Assembly (NCBI GenBank): GCA_963695085.1
Contig: CAVOFV010000002.1
Location: forward strand, 105,383-169,382
Source of the DNA: SG8-30 sp963695085
GTDB lineage: Bacteria > Pseudomonadota > Gammaproteobacteria > Steroidobacterales > Steroidobacteraceae
DNA length: 64,000 nt
Direction: 5' to 3'
Both the position numbers and the translations under genes were made by a program. Shown here piece by piece: positions 35,501 through 45,575 of the stretch. The notes below the pieces were generated by a model. It saw only the letters and a list, made by a program, of their open reading frames with translations, did no database searches and was not told where the DNA came from. Every line of letters begins with the position of its first letter. Within the stretch, counting starts at the first letter, position 1.

Positions 35501-35638
35501 CTGCTGGGAGCGCGGTTGCTGGGCGTGAGCGGCACGGTTCAGCGCCAGGGCGACGTGCTGCACATCGTTGCGCGCCGCCTTGAAGACCACTCGCCGCTGC
35601 TGGGCGAACTCGCGGCGAGATCCAGGAATTTCCGGTAG
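32570..35638 (+). CDS. dnaE2: Error-prone DNA polymerase DnaE2 (ImuC)
   Basis: DnaE2 is the SOS-induced, proofreading-independent C-family polymerase that works with ImuA and ImuB in lesion bypass. The 1022-residue protein has an N-terminal PHP domain (ELHCRSNFTFLRGASHPEEL) and the polymerase core with catalytic aspartates in PPDIDVDFEHERREEVIQYL. FGEYGFPESHSASFALLVY and a C-terminal OB domain (about 925-1000) complete it. It is shorter than replicative DnaE (about 1160) and lacks the DnaE C-terminal tail, as is typical. The ATG at 32570 overlaps the imuB stop; the upstream extension of the frame is not conserved. Confidence 0.96.
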   Translation: MPYAELHCRSNFTFLRGASHPEELVARAAGLGYAALAITDECSVAGAVRAHVAAREAGLRLLIGSELALHDGPRIVCLAVTRAGYGALCRLITRGRRAAPKGSYALGRADLETGLDGCLVLWLPGCPPDPAEGAWLKDRFDGRLWLAVELASDGLDRLQLARLTALARQAGLPAVAAGNVHMHVRRRRALQDTLTAIRLGVPLAAAGRALEPNGERHLHSLRSLARKYPRALLEATLEVAARCTFSLDELSYEYPQEIVPPGATAAGHLRELTVRGLQRRWPQGVPPQVAELVDRELRLIAELGYERYFLTVHDLVSFARGRGILCQGRGSAANSAACYALGITEVDPSRMSLLFERFISRERNEPPDIDVDFEHERREEVIQYLYAKYGRHRAALTATVIRYRPRSAVRDVGKALGLDALQVDRLARAVQWWDGREVDAGRVREAGFDPASPAMVRLLGLTRELIGFPRHLSQHTGGFVISRGPLEELVPIENAAMPDRTVIQWDKDDLDELGLLKVDVLGLGMLTAIRRALDLVSEFGGARLGIEDIPPEDPQVYDMLCRADTVGVFQIESRAQMAMLPRLRPRSYYDLVIEVAIVRPGPIQGQMVHPYLRRRSGVEPVVYPGAEVQGVLERTLGVPIFQEQVMQLAVVAAGFTPGEADRLRRAMAAWRRKGSLGPFEQRLVDGMRERGYEERFARQVFQQILGFGEYGFPESHSASFALLVYVSAWLKRHHPAAFCCALLNSQPMGFYAPAQLVRDARAHGVQVRAIDVNESGWEAQLAPDEEGQPAVRLGLALVHGLSRAGALRLVEARAQGPYRSVQELAVRAELDRGDLGALAAAAALAGLTGHRHRAVWQVAGVEPALPLAPGPAAAEALPMLRRPAEGEDIVADYRAFGLTLGRHPLALLRDRLPAAGWLTAAQLWERGSGERVRTGGIVLTRQRPGSASGVTFVTIEDETGHANLIVWKALGERQRQVLLGARLLGVSGTVQRQGDVLHIVARRLEDHSPLLGELAARSRNFR

Positions 35639-35650
35639 CCGCCGGCCTCC

Positions 35651-35911
35651 CTACCTGAACTTCTTTCTGGGCGCCGGCTTGTCGTCGCCGACGTCGTAGT
35701 CGTCGAAGTCGGTCAGCAGGCCCGCCGTACGGCGTTCCTCGAGGAAGCGCTCCAGCTTGCGCCACGCAGGCTCGTTCGCGCCGCGTGGGGCGCGACGCTT
35801 CTTGGTCGAGTCGAGGTCGCGGATGATCTCGTCCAGGACAACGTCGTCGTCGCCTTCGACGATGTCATCGTCATCCTCTTCCTCGAACTCTTCTTCCGGC
35901 TTCTCGCTCAT
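35651..35911 (-). CDS. Small acidic hypothetical protein
   Basis: The 86-residue protein opens with a run of Glu and Asp (PEEEFEEEDDDDIVEGDDD), followed by a basic patch (STKKRRAPRG) and a likely helix, EPAWRKLERFLEERRTAGLL, and ends in DDKPAPRKKFR. The helix recalls short Gammaproteobacterial proteins of the PA3496/DUF3545 type, but I am not sure of this. No signal peptide or membrane segment is present. It has its own candidate promoter after gspF and ends 12 bases from the convergent dnaE2 stop. Confidence 0.75.
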   Translation of the reverse strand: MSEKPEEEFEEEDDDDIVEGDDDVVLDEIIRDLDSTKKRRAPRGANEPAWRKLERFLEERRTAGLLTDFDDYDVGDDKPAPRKKFR

Positions 35912-35975
35912 GTCCTGGTCGCAACGCGCAAGGAAGCTGAGAGTGATGCCCGTGCAGTCCTACTGCTGCGGCGCC

Positions 35976-36004
35976 CTTATAAGAAAATGCGCGGCGCCGC
36001 GCAA
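35976..36004 (-). promoter_or_regulatory. Candidate promoter of the acidic-protein gene
   Basis: On the minus strand TTGCGC (36004-35999) and TATAAG (35981-35976) are spaced by 17 bases. The site lies between the gspF stop and the acidic gene and would give a leader of about 60 bases. Confidence 0.55.
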
Positions 36005-36013
36005 GGGGGGGGG

Positions 36014-37228
36014 TCAGCGAACGAGCTGGTTCAGCTCGAAAATGGGCAGCAGAAGTGCGAGCACGATCACGAATACGAAGCCGCCCATCAGCAGGATCAT
36101 CAGCGGGCCCAGCACGCCGACCGCCGTGTTCACCAGGCCGTCCAGTTCGCGCTCCTGGTTGTCGGCCGCCCGTTCCAGCATCGCTTCCAGCGCGCCGCTG
36201 GTCTCGCCGCTCGCCACCAGGTGGATCAGCATGGGCGGGAACAGCTTGCGCGACCCCAGCGAGCGCGCGATTGGCGCGCCCTCGCGGACCCGCACCGCGG
36301 CGTCCATCACCGCCTCCTTCATGGGCAGGTTGGTGACGACCTGGCCCGAGATCCGCAGCGCCTCGAGGACCGGGACCGCGCTGGCCGTGAGGATGGCGAA
36401 AGTCCGCGAGAAGCGTGCGGCGTTGTTGCCCCGCGTGATGCGCCCGACCAGCGGCAGGCGCAACTTGAGACGGTCGTAGTCGCGGCGCGCATCGACATTG
36501 CGCAGCCAGCGGCGCAGGCCGGCGACGGCGGCGAACGTGCCGCCGATGATGAGCCACCACCAGCTGCGCACGAAGTCGGACAGCGCGATCAACAGCCGGG
36601 TCAGGATCGGCAACTCGCGCTCGCCGGCCTCGAACACCCGGACCACCTCCGGCACCACGTAGCCGAGCAGCAGGGCGACGATGCCGAGGCAGACGACCGT
36701 CAGCAGAACCGGGTACACCAGTGCGTTGCGGATGCGCTGTTGCAGGATCTCGCGCTTCTCGGTGTAGTCGGCGAGGCGTTCGAGCACCGCATCGAGGTGT
36801 CCGGATTGCTCACCGGCGGAGACCGTCGCACGGTACAGCTCCGGGAAGACCTGCGGGAATGCGCCAAGTCCCTCGGCCAGCGTGCGGCCCTCGACCACGC
36901 GCGAGCGGACGCCCGCGAGCACGTTGCGCACCCGCATCTTCTCGCTCTGCTGCGACACCGCCATCAGCGCCTCCTCGAGCGGCAGGCCGGAACGCACCAG
37001 CGTGGCGAGCTGGCGGGTCAGCAGCGCGAGGTCGGCGGCGCCGACCCGGTGGCCCATCGAGAACCGCCCGAGGCGGCTGGGCCGGGCATCGGCTACTTCG
37101 GTGACCGACACCGGCATCAAGCCCTGTTCACGCAACATGGCCCGCACCTGGCGGGCGGCGTCGCCTTCCAGCACGCCGTGGCGCTCGCGGCCCGACGGGT
37201 CGAGCGCCGTATACTCGTAGGCCGCCAT
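36014..37228 (-). CDS. gspF: Type II secretion inner-membrane platform protein GspF
   Basis: GspF is the polytopic membrane platform that links the GspE ATPase to the pseudopilus. The 404-residue protein begins MAAYEYTALDPSGRERHGVL and has the two T2SSF repeats (about 70-190 and 275-395). Each carries the conserved cytoplasmic helices, for example VYPVLLTVVCLGIVALLLGY and the C-terminal LGPLMILLMGGFVFVIVLAL. The ATG overlaps the gspE stop by one base. No gspG or later pseudopilin gene follows; the next gene is the acidic protein. Confidence 0.94.
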   Translation of the reverse strand: MAAYEYTALDPSGRERHGVLEGDAARQVRAMLREQGLMPVSVTEVADARPSRLGRFSMGHRVGAADLALLTRQLATLVRSGLPLEEALMAVSQQSEKMRVRNVLAGVRSRVVEGRTLAEGLGAFPQVFPELYRATVSAGEQSGHLDAVLERLADYTEKREILQQRIRNALVYPVLLTVVCLGIVALLLGYVVPEVVRVFEAGERELPILTRLLIALSDFVRSWWWLIIGGTFAAVAGLRRWLRNVDARRDYDRLKLRLPLVGRITRGNNAARFSRTFAILTASAVPVLEALRISGQVVTNLPMKEAVMDAAVRVREGAPIARSLGSRKLFPPMLIHLVASGETSGALEAMLERAADNQERELDGLVNTAVGVLGPLMILLMGGFVFVIVLALLLPIFELNQLVR

Positions 37229-38721
37229 CAGTCCTCCCGCGTGACCCGCAACACTTCTTCGAGCGAGGTCACGCCGGCCAGCACCTTGCGGCGGCCGTCG
37301 TCGCGGATCCCCGGGGTGCTGCGACGGGCGTGCTTTTCCATGTCCATCTCGCCGGCGCCGTCGTGAATCAGCGACCGGAACGCGTCGTCGAGGACCACCA
37401 GTTCGTAGATGCCGGTGCGGCCGCGATAGCCCGTGGAGAGATCGCTGGGAACGCGGTAGAGGGCGGGGGCCGGATCCTCCGCGGGCACGTTCAGCAGCCG
37501 CCGTTCGTACTCGCCCGCCTCGTAACGCACGCGCGTGTCGGGGTTGAGCTTGCGCACGAGCCGCTGCGCGACGACGCCGATCAGCGTGGACGACAGCAGG
37601 AACGGCTCGATGCCCATGTCACGCAGCCGCGTGACCGCGCCGACCGCCGTGTTCGTGTGCAGGGTGGACAGCACCAGGTGGCCGGTCAGGGAGGCCTGCA
37701 CCGCGATGTGCGCGGTCTCCGTGTCACGGATTTCACCGACCATCACGACGTCGGGGTCCTGCCGCAGGATGGCGCGCAGCCCGCGCGCAAAGGTCATCTC
37801 CACCTTGGTGTTGACCTGCGTCTGGCCGATGCCGTCGATGTAGTACTCGATCGGGTCCTCGACCGTCATGATGTTGCGGGAGTGGTCGTTGATGCGCTCC
37901 AGCGCGGCATACAGGGTCGTGGTCTTGCCGGAACCGGTCGGCCCGGTCACCAGGATGATGCCGTGCGGCTTGTGGATCAGTTCGTCCACCATGGCCTGCA
38001 CGCGCGGCTCCATGCCCAGCGAGCCGAGGTTGAGGCGACCGGCCTGCTTGTCGAGCAGTCGCATGACGACGCGCTCGCCGTGGCCCGACGGTATCGTCGA
38101 GACGCGCACGTCCACGGCGCGTCCCGCGATGCGCAGGCTGATCCGGCCGTCCTGGGGCAGCCGCTTCTCGGCGATGTCGAGGCGCGACATGACCTTGATG
38201 CGCGACACCAGCAGCGGCGCGACGGCGCGCTTGGTCTGCAGCACTTCGCGCAACACGCCGTCCACGCGGAAGCGCACGACCAGCCGGTTCTCGAAAGGCT
38301 CGACGTGGATGTCGGAGGCACTTTCCTTGATGGCCTGCGTGAGCACCGCATTGATGAGCCGGATGACCGGCGCGTCGTCCTCGCTTTCGAGGAGGTCCGA
38401 CGGCTCTGGCAGGCCTTCGGCGAGTCCGGCGAGGTCGGTCTCGCCCTCGATCCCCTCGACGATCTGCCCGGCCTCGCCGCCGCCGCCTTCGTAGGCCTTG
38501 GCGAGCAGGTCGTCAAACGCCGCGGCCGTGGCGCGTTCGATGGTCACGGGCAGCCCGACATGCCGCTGGATCTCGGCCACGGCAGTGGGCGCCGCGCCTT
38601 CCCGGTAGATGACGTGCACCTTGCCATCGATCACGGCCCGGACGAAGACGCCATGACGCTTCGCAAAGGCGAACGGCAGGCGCGGCACGTGCAGCGGACG
38701 GACCGGGTCGGCGGCGCTCAT
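37228..38721 (-). CDS. gspE: Type II secretion ATPase GspE
   Basis: GspE powers pseudopilus assembly. The 497-residue protein has Walker A GPTGSGKTTT (about 260-269), the Asp box MTVEDPIEYYIDGI, Walker B QDPDVVMVGEIRD and His box LSTLHTNTA, so ATPase activity is likely. The zinc-binding C-domain motif (CxxC-x29-CxxC) is missing: the first pair reads NPDT (393-396) and the second pair is replaced by VPSD before STGYRGRTGIYEL. The N-terminal domain is short. I start at the ATG at 38721, preceded by GGGGAA; an upstream ATG at 38757 would overlap gspD. Confidence 0.94.
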   Translation of the reverse strand: MSAADPVRPLHVPRLPFAFAKRHGVFVRAVIDGKVHVIYREGAAPTAVAEIQRHVGLPVTIERATAAAFDDLLAKAYEGGGGEAGQIVEGIEGETDLAGLAEGLPEPSDLLESEDDAPVIRLINAVLTQAIKESASDIHVEPFENRLVVRFRVDGVLREVLQTKRAVAPLLVSRIKVMSRLDIAEKRLPQDGRISLRIAGRAVDVRVSTIPSGHGERVVMRLLDKQAGRLNLGSLGMEPRVQAMVDELIHKPHGIILVTGPTGSGKTTTLYAALERINDHSRNIMTVEDPIEYYIDGIGQTQVNTKVEMTFARGLRAILRQDPDVVMVGEIRDTETAHIAVQASLTGHLVLSTLHTNTAVGAVTRLRDMGIEPFLLSSTLIGVVAQRLVRKLNPDTRVRYEAGEYERRLLNVPAEDPAPALYRVPSDLSTGYRGRTGIYELVVLDDAFRSLIHDGAGEMDMEKHARRSTPGIRDDGRRKVLAGVTSLEEVLRVTRED

Positions 38722-38725
38722 CGGC

Positions 38726-40699
38726 TCAGTTCCCCTTGTCGGGCGGCTCGGCGGCATTCAGCCCGGGGACCGGCTGCGGCGGTGCGGTCGGGCCTTCGAC
38801 CGGCGGCAGGGTCGGCTGCCGGACGCCCGGCATCAGCTTGACGCGCCCGTCGTTGCGGTCCTGCTGCAGTCCCCGCATGAAATTGTACTTCGAGTTGGTC
38901 TCGATCGCGGCCTGCTCGGCGTCGCGGATGACGCGCGGCCGGATGAACACCATCAGGTTCGTCTTCTGCATGCGCGTGCTGCGCACGCGGAACAACTCGC
39001 CGATCAGCGGGATGCTGCCGAGCAACGGTACGCGCTGCTCGCTCTCGGTCAGGTTGTCCTGGATCAGCCCGCCCAGCACGATCATGCCGCCGTCGTCGAC
39101 CAGTACGCGCGTCGTGATCGTGCGCTTGTTCGTGATCAGGTCGACGGCGCCGCGCGAGTCGGCGGCGAGGCTCGACGCTTCCTGCTCGATCTTGACCATG
39201 ATCGTGTTGTCGTCCGTGATCTGCGGCGTGATCTTGAGGATGTTGCCGACTTCCTCGCGCTGGATGGTCTGGAACGGGTTGACGGCACTGTTGTTGGCGC
39301 CGGTGTTGGTGAACTGGCCGGTGATGAACGGGACCTCCTGGGTGACCTTGATCTGCGCTTCCTCGTTGTCGAGGGTGATGATCGACGGCATCGAGATGAG
39401 GTTGGTGTCGCCGTCGCCCGCCAGCGCGCGCAGGATGGCCGCGAAGTTGGTGCCGGTGTCCCGCTGGCGGCCCGCGCCCACGGTCAGCCCGCCGGGCGCG
39501 GCGGTCACCGAGGACGGGTCGTCGACCCCGCGCGCGATGTCCACCAGGCTCACGCTGCTGATCGGCTGGTTGAACAGGCCGACCAGGAAGTTGTCACCCG
39601 AACCGTCGACGATCCAGTTGACGCCGAGGTCGCGGGTCGCATCGCGGGACACGTCCACGATCATCGCCTCGAGCAGCACCTGGGCGCGGCGGATGTCGAG
39701 GCGGTCCACGACCTGCATCAGCGAGCGCATGATCTTGGGCGGCGCGGTGATGATCAGGGCGTTGGTCTCCGGCTCGGCCCAGATCGTCACGGAGCGGTCG
39801 GTGGCTGCGACGGCGGCGCCCGGCGCCGCGCTGGCCGCGGCCGTGCCCTGCGCCTGTTCCTTGAGCTTGGCCGCGAGCTTCTCCGCGTCCGCGTAGCGCA
39901 GGTAGCGCACCTGCGTGTCGCCGCCGGATTCGAGCGGCGTGTCGAGATGCGTGATCAGCGCGCGCATGCGCAGCCGTTGCGCAGCCTCGCCCGACAGCAG
40001 CACGCTGTTGGTGCGGTCATCGGCCACGACCTTGGCGCCGGTGGCGGCCTCGGCCCCCTGCGCGGCGGTCAGTGAGTTGACGACCCGCACGATGTCCGCG
40101 GCCGAGGCGTGCTCGAGGCGGATGATGTCGATGTCGGCGTCGCCGCCCTGGTCGATGCGCTGGATGATGCGAATCATGCGGTTCACGTTCGCCGCCCGGT
40201 CGGAAATGATCAGCATGTTCGACGACGGGTAGGCTGCGAGGTGGCCGTACTGCGGAATCAGCGGCCGCAGGATCGGCACGAGTTGTGCCGCGGACACGTT
40301 GCGCACCTGGATGACCTGCGTGACGATCTCGTCGGAGGTGGAACTGACGCGGTCCGGAAGGTCGTTGGCCGGCAGCTGCCGGGCATTCGCGTCGGGCAGG
40401 ATCTTGATCACGTCGCCGGATGGCACGGCGACGAAGCCGTGCACCTGCAGGATCGCCAGGAACGCCTCGTAGAAGGCCCCGGGACTCATCGGCGTCGAGG
40501 ACAGCATCGTGACCTGCGCGCGGACCCGCGGGTCGACGATGAAATTGCGCCCGGTCACCTGGCTGACGGCCTCGATGACCTGGCCCAGGTCGGCGTCCTT
40601 GTAGTTCGGGGTGATCATCTGGCCCTGCTGGGCATGCGCCGCCGATGCGGCGATGAGCACGGCAGCCAGGGTCAGGGCGGAAAAACGTCGGGCAGTCAT
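38726..40699 (-). CDS. gspD: Type II secretion secretin GspD
   Basis: GspD forms the outer-membrane channel. The 657-residue precursor has a signal peptide (MTARRFSALTLAAVLIAASAAHA) and the N0 domain (ITPNYKDADLGQVIEAVSQV). Repeated N1-N3 domains follow (for example PLIPQYGHLAAYPSSNMLII), then the secretin core with VPLLGSIPLIGELFR near residue 590. The tail is rich in Pro. I use the ATG at 40699 because it gives a clean signal peptide; an upstream ATG at 40735 would overlap gspC. Confidence 0.95.
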   Translation of the reverse strand: MTARRFSALTLAAVLIAASAAHAQQGQMITPNYKDADLGQVIEAVSQVTGRNFIVDPRVRAQVTMLSSTPMSPGAFYEAFLAILQVHGFVAVPSGDVIKILPDANARQLPANDLPDRVSSTSDEIVTQVIQVRNVSAAQLVPILRPLIPQYGHLAAYPSSNMLIISDRAANVNRMIRIIQRIDQGGDADIDIIRLEHASAADIVRVVNSLTAAQGAEAATGAKVVADDRTNSVLLSGEAAQRLRMRALITHLDTPLESGGDTQVRYLRYADAEKLAAKLKEQAQGTAAASAAPGAAVAATDRSVTIWAEPETNALIITAPPKIMRSLMQVVDRLDIRRAQVLLEAMIVDVSRDATRDLGVNWIVDGSGDNFLVGLFNQPISSVSLVDIARGVDDPSSVTAAPGGLTVGAGRQRDTGTNFAAILRALAGDGDTNLISMPSIITLDNEEAQIKVTQEVPFITGQFTNTGANNSAVNPFQTIQREEVGNILKITPQITDDNTIMVKIEQEASSLAADSRGAVDLITNKRTITTRVLVDDGGMIVLGGLIQDNLTESEQRVPLLGSIPLIGELFRVRSTRMQKTNLMVFIRPRVIRDAEQAAIETNSKYNFMRGLQQDRNDGRVKLMPGVRQPTLPPVEGPTAPPQPVPGLNAAEPPDKGN

Positions 40700-40721
40700 C
40701 TTGTTGGTCCTTGCGTCGGTC

Positions 40722-41660
40722 CTACTCGGGTTCATCCGGGCCGGGCACTTGTTGTGATTGGCTCACGCCGGGCGGCGCGACGGGAATGGCGGTCGTGTCC
40801 ACGGTGACCTGCTGCATCTGGCCGTTGCGCTCGACGGTCAGGATCACGGGTGACCCGGCGCCCATGCCGCGCAGGGTCTCGAGTCCCCGGTTGGGGTCGT
40901 CGAGCGGCGCGCCGTTCACGGCGGTCACCAGATCGCCGGGCATCAATCCCAGGGCGGCAAACTGGCTGCGGTTGCGGCCCGGATAGACCCGGTAGCCTTT
41001 CTGCTGGCCGCCCGCAAACACGGGTTGCGGCCGTATGAAATCGGACATGGCGGACGGGTCCTGGGCGACCAGCTGCCGGACGCTTTCCACCAGCGATTCC
41101 GGTTGCGGATTGACCTGCATGCCTTGCGTGTAGACGATCGGCGTCGGCGCGCCGCCGCCGCCGATCCGCGGCAGCGGCAGGGACTCCAGCCGGCCACTCC
41201 GCTCGAGGATCACGCGGTCCGCGTACACCTCGTGCAACCGCGCGCCGCCCGGCACCGTGGCGCCGATCGCATAGACTCGAGCCGTCTGCGAAGTCTCGCC
41301 GATGATGGCCCAGCCCTGCGCCGGGTCGGATTCGGCGAGCGTGCCCGCCAGTGTCAACTGCAGGTTGGTGGTGGGCGCGGATGAAGCATCGCCGGTGGCC
41401 ACCACCGCCGAGGTGCCAAACAGGTGAGCGTTGACGATCGCGGCGACGCTGGCGCCCGCGGGCGGAGCGACCGCGACGACGCCTGCCGCCTGGTCGGCTG
41501 GCGCCGGCGCCAGCACGCGCCAGGCCAGCGCCGCGAGCTGCGCGGCCAGCGCCACCACCAGCACGATGGCGACCGCGGTCGGGGCCCACGCCAGCGCGCG
41601 GGCCGCCCAGCCTTCGCCGGACCCTGCTCCGATGGACGACAGCTTGCTCAGAAACCGCAT
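40722..41660 (-). CDS. gspC: Type II secretion protein GspC
   Basis: GspC is an inner-membrane protein whose periplasmic part contacts the secretin. The 312-residue protein has one membrane helix (about 26-48: APTAVAIVLVVALAAQLAAL) and a homology region (about 80-170: LTLAGTLAESDPAQGWAIIG, with ETSQTARVYAIGATVPGGARL). A C-terminal PDZ domain (about 230-295: FAALGLMPGDLVTAVNGAPL) is present. It is the first gene of the gspC-D-E-F set and is divergent from clpS. Confidence 0.93.
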   Translation of the reverse strand: MRFLSKLSSIGAGSGEGWAARALAWAPTAVAIVLVVALAAQLAALAWRVLAPAPADQAAGVVAVAPPAGASVAAIVNAHLFGTSAVVATGDASSAPTTNLQLTLAGTLAESDPAQGWAIIGETSQTARVYAIGATVPGGARLHEVYADRVILERSGRLESLPLPRIGGGGAPTPIVYTQGMQVNPQPESLVESVRQLVAQDPSAMSDFIRPQPVFAGGQQKGYRVYPGRNRSQFAALGLMPGDLVTAVNGAPLDDPNRGLETLRGMGAGSPVILTVERNGQMQQVTVDTTAIPVAPPGVSQSQQVPGPDEPE

Positions 41661-41848
41661 GCCTAATGGGGCCGCCTTCCGCGTTCGCCCGGCCGATGCA
41701 ACCGGCCCGCCATGATACGGGCAGCCGCGTGGCGGCCACAAGGCGGTATTTCGAGGGAAATCGAGGGACTAGCGGCCCCTGTTGCGTCGCCGCAGAGGTT
41801 GCGGCAGGTGGCCTCCCGCAGCTTGCGCCGGGAATGCAGCCCGCTGCC

Positions 41849-41877
41849 TTGAACCGGGCCGGGTCCGGCCCTATAAA
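41849..41877 (+). promoter_or_regulatory. clpS-clpA promoter
   Basis: TTGAAC (41849-41854) and TATAAA (41872-41877) are spaced by exactly 17 bases, about 50 bases before the clpS TTG start. It lies in the divergent gap between gspC and clpS. Confidence 0.7.
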
Positions 41878-41925
41878 TGGGTCAAGGGTGCGGCCCTCGC
41901 CGCGCCAGCCACGCGCGAGGCGGGT

Positions 41926-42255
41926 TTGGGAACGGAACTGGACAAGACGCCGGACCAGACGGGACACAGCCTGGTCGTCGAGGAGGCCAAGCCGCGGCTG
42001 AAGAAGCCGCCGCTGTTTCGCGTGTTCCTCGTCAACGACGATTTCACGCCCATGGAGTTTGTCGTCGACGTACTCGAGCGCGTCTTCGGCCACGACCGGC
42101 AGAATGCGACGCGTGTCATGCTGGAGGTGCATACGCGCGGCAAGGGGACCTGCGGCGTCTATACATTCGAGATTGCGGAGACCAAGGTGGCCCAGGTCAC
42201 CAGCTACGCGCGGCAGCACCAGCATCCGCTGCTGTGCACGATGGAGGAGACCTGA
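41926..42255 (+). CDS. clpS: ClpS adaptor for N-degron substrates
   Basis: ClpS binds proteins with N-terminal Leu, Phe, Trp or Tyr and hands them to ClpAP. The 109-residue protein has PLFRVFLVNDDFTPMEFVVD, with the NDD(F/Y)TPM binding-pocket motif, followed by VHTRGKGTCGVYTFEIAETK. No ATG or GTG fits the family N-terminus. I choose the TTG at 41926, preceded by GAGGCGGGT, which gives a length close to E. coli ClpS (106). Its stop directly abuts the GTG of clpA. Confidence 0.93.
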   Translation: MGTELDKTPDQTGHSLVVEEAKPRLKKPPLFRVFLVNDDFTPMEFVVDVLERVFGHDRQNATRVMLEVHTRGKGTCGVYTFEIAETKVAQVTSYARQHQHPLLCTMEET

Positions 42256-44526
<2,271 letters not shown>

Positions 44527-44545
44527 GCCGCTCCCGGACAGCAAA

Positions 44546-44576
44546 GACCCCTGCGTTGCATGGCAGCGCAGGGGTC
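44546..44576. terminator. Terminator between clpA and infA
   Basis: GACCCCTGCG (44546-44555) pairs perfectly with CGCAGGGGTC (44567-44576) around an 11-base loop. On the minus strand it is followed by TTTG, so it best serves infA, but it can act on both convergent genes. Confidence 0.75.
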
Positions 44577-44595
44577 GCCAGGTTCGCGGCGGTGC

Positions 44596-44814
44596 TCAGC
44601 GGGCGCGGTAGACGATGCGGCCCTTGCTGAGGTCGTAGGGGGTCACCTCCACGGTGACGGCATCACCCGTCAGGATGCGGATGTAGTGCTTGCGCATCTT
44701 GCCGGAGATGTGCGCCATGACGATGTGGCCATTGGTCAGCTTGACCCGGAACGTGGTGTTCGGGAGCGTCTCGACGACCTCGCCCTCCATCTGAATTGCG
44801 TCTTCCTTGGACAT
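44596..44814 (-). CDS. infA: Translation initiation factor IF-1
   Basis: IF-1 occupies the ribosomal A site during initiation. The 72-residue protein is a single S1/OB domain: MSKEDAIQMEGEVVETLPNT, VKLTNGHIVMAHISGKMRK and TPYDLSKGRIVYR. The length is exactly that of E. coli IF-1. A GAGG ribosome site precedes the ATG. It converges on clpA, with aat immediately upstream on the same strand. Confidence 0.98.
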   Translation of the reverse strand: MSKEDAIQMEGEVVETLPNTTFRVKLTNGHIVMAHISGKMRKHYIRILTGDAVTVEVTPYDLSKGRIVYRAR

Positions 44815-44885
44815 CCAGCCTCGCCGTTGTCGCTAATTTGCGCGCGGATTGTGCACGACGGGCGCGGCCTGCGCAATTCCCTGTC

Positions 44886-45575
44886 TCACGTACGCCACAG
44901 CTGGGGCACGGGACGGGCGTGCCGGGCCAGCAGCGCCTCGAATTCGAGGCGGGGCAGTTGGCGCGCGCCTAGCGACTGCAGGTGCCGGGTCGCCATCTGG
45001 CAGTCGATCAGGACGATGCCCCGCTCGCGGCATGCATCGACCAGCCGCGCGATGGCCACCTTGGAGGCGTCCCGTTCGGTGTGGTACATGGACTCGGCGA
45101 AGAACACGTCGCCGAGCGCCACGCCGTACAGCCCACCAACCAGCCGGCCAGCGCGCCAGGTCTCGATGGAGTGCGCCAGCCCGCGGCGGTGCAGTTCCAC
45201 GTACGAGTCGTACATGGCGGGCGTGATCCAGGTGCCGGACTCGCCCTGCCGCGGCGCCGCACAGCCCGCTACCACTGCCGCGAACGCGCTGTCGGTGCGG
45301 GTCTCGTAGCCGGCGTTGCGCAGGGTCTTGGCGAGGCTGCGCGAGAGGTGGAACTCCTCGGGAAAGAGCACGAATCGCGGGTCGGGCGCCCACCACAGGA
45401 TCGGTTGCCCATCCGAGTACCACGGGAAGACGCCGCGCTGGTACGCGTGCACCAGCCACTCGGGTGTCAGGGCGCCGCCGACGGCCAGCAGGCCGTTGGG
45501 CTCGATGAGCGCTACCCGGGTTGGCGGCAGGGCTTCGGGCGGGTCAGTCGCGCTGATCCAGGTGATTCCGGACAT
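44886..45575 (-). CDS. aat: Leucyl/phenylalanyl-tRNA-protein transferase Aat
   Basis: Aat adds Leu or Phe to proteins with N-terminal Lys or Arg, creating degrons read by ClpS-ClpAP. The 229-residue protein has the family start EPNGLLAVGGALTPEWLVHA, then YQRGVFPWYSDGQPILWWAP, SYVELHRRGLAHSIETW and FFAESMYHTERDASKVA. I start at the ATG at 45575, which begins MSGITWISATDPPEALPP; it overlaps the upstream gene by 32 bases. clpS and clpA lie just across infA, so writer and reader of the degron are neighbours. Confidence 0.95.
   Translation of the reverse strand: MSGITWISATDPPEALPPTRVALIEPNGLLAVGGALTPEWLVHAYQRGVFPWYSDGQPILWWAPDPRFVLFPEEFHLSRSLAKTLRNAGYETRTDSAFAAVVAGCAAPRQGESGTWITPAMYDSYVELHRRGLAHSIETWRAGRLVGGLYGVALGDVFFAESMYHTERDASKVAIARLVDACRERGIVLIDCQMATRHLQSLGARQLPRLEFEALLARHARPVPQLWRT

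Noticed and set aside
32912..35590. An 892-codon minus-strand open frame opposite dnaE2
   Set aside because: It is an antisense shadow of dnaE2 with no family features; similar long shadows lie opposite clpA, ftsK and rlmD.
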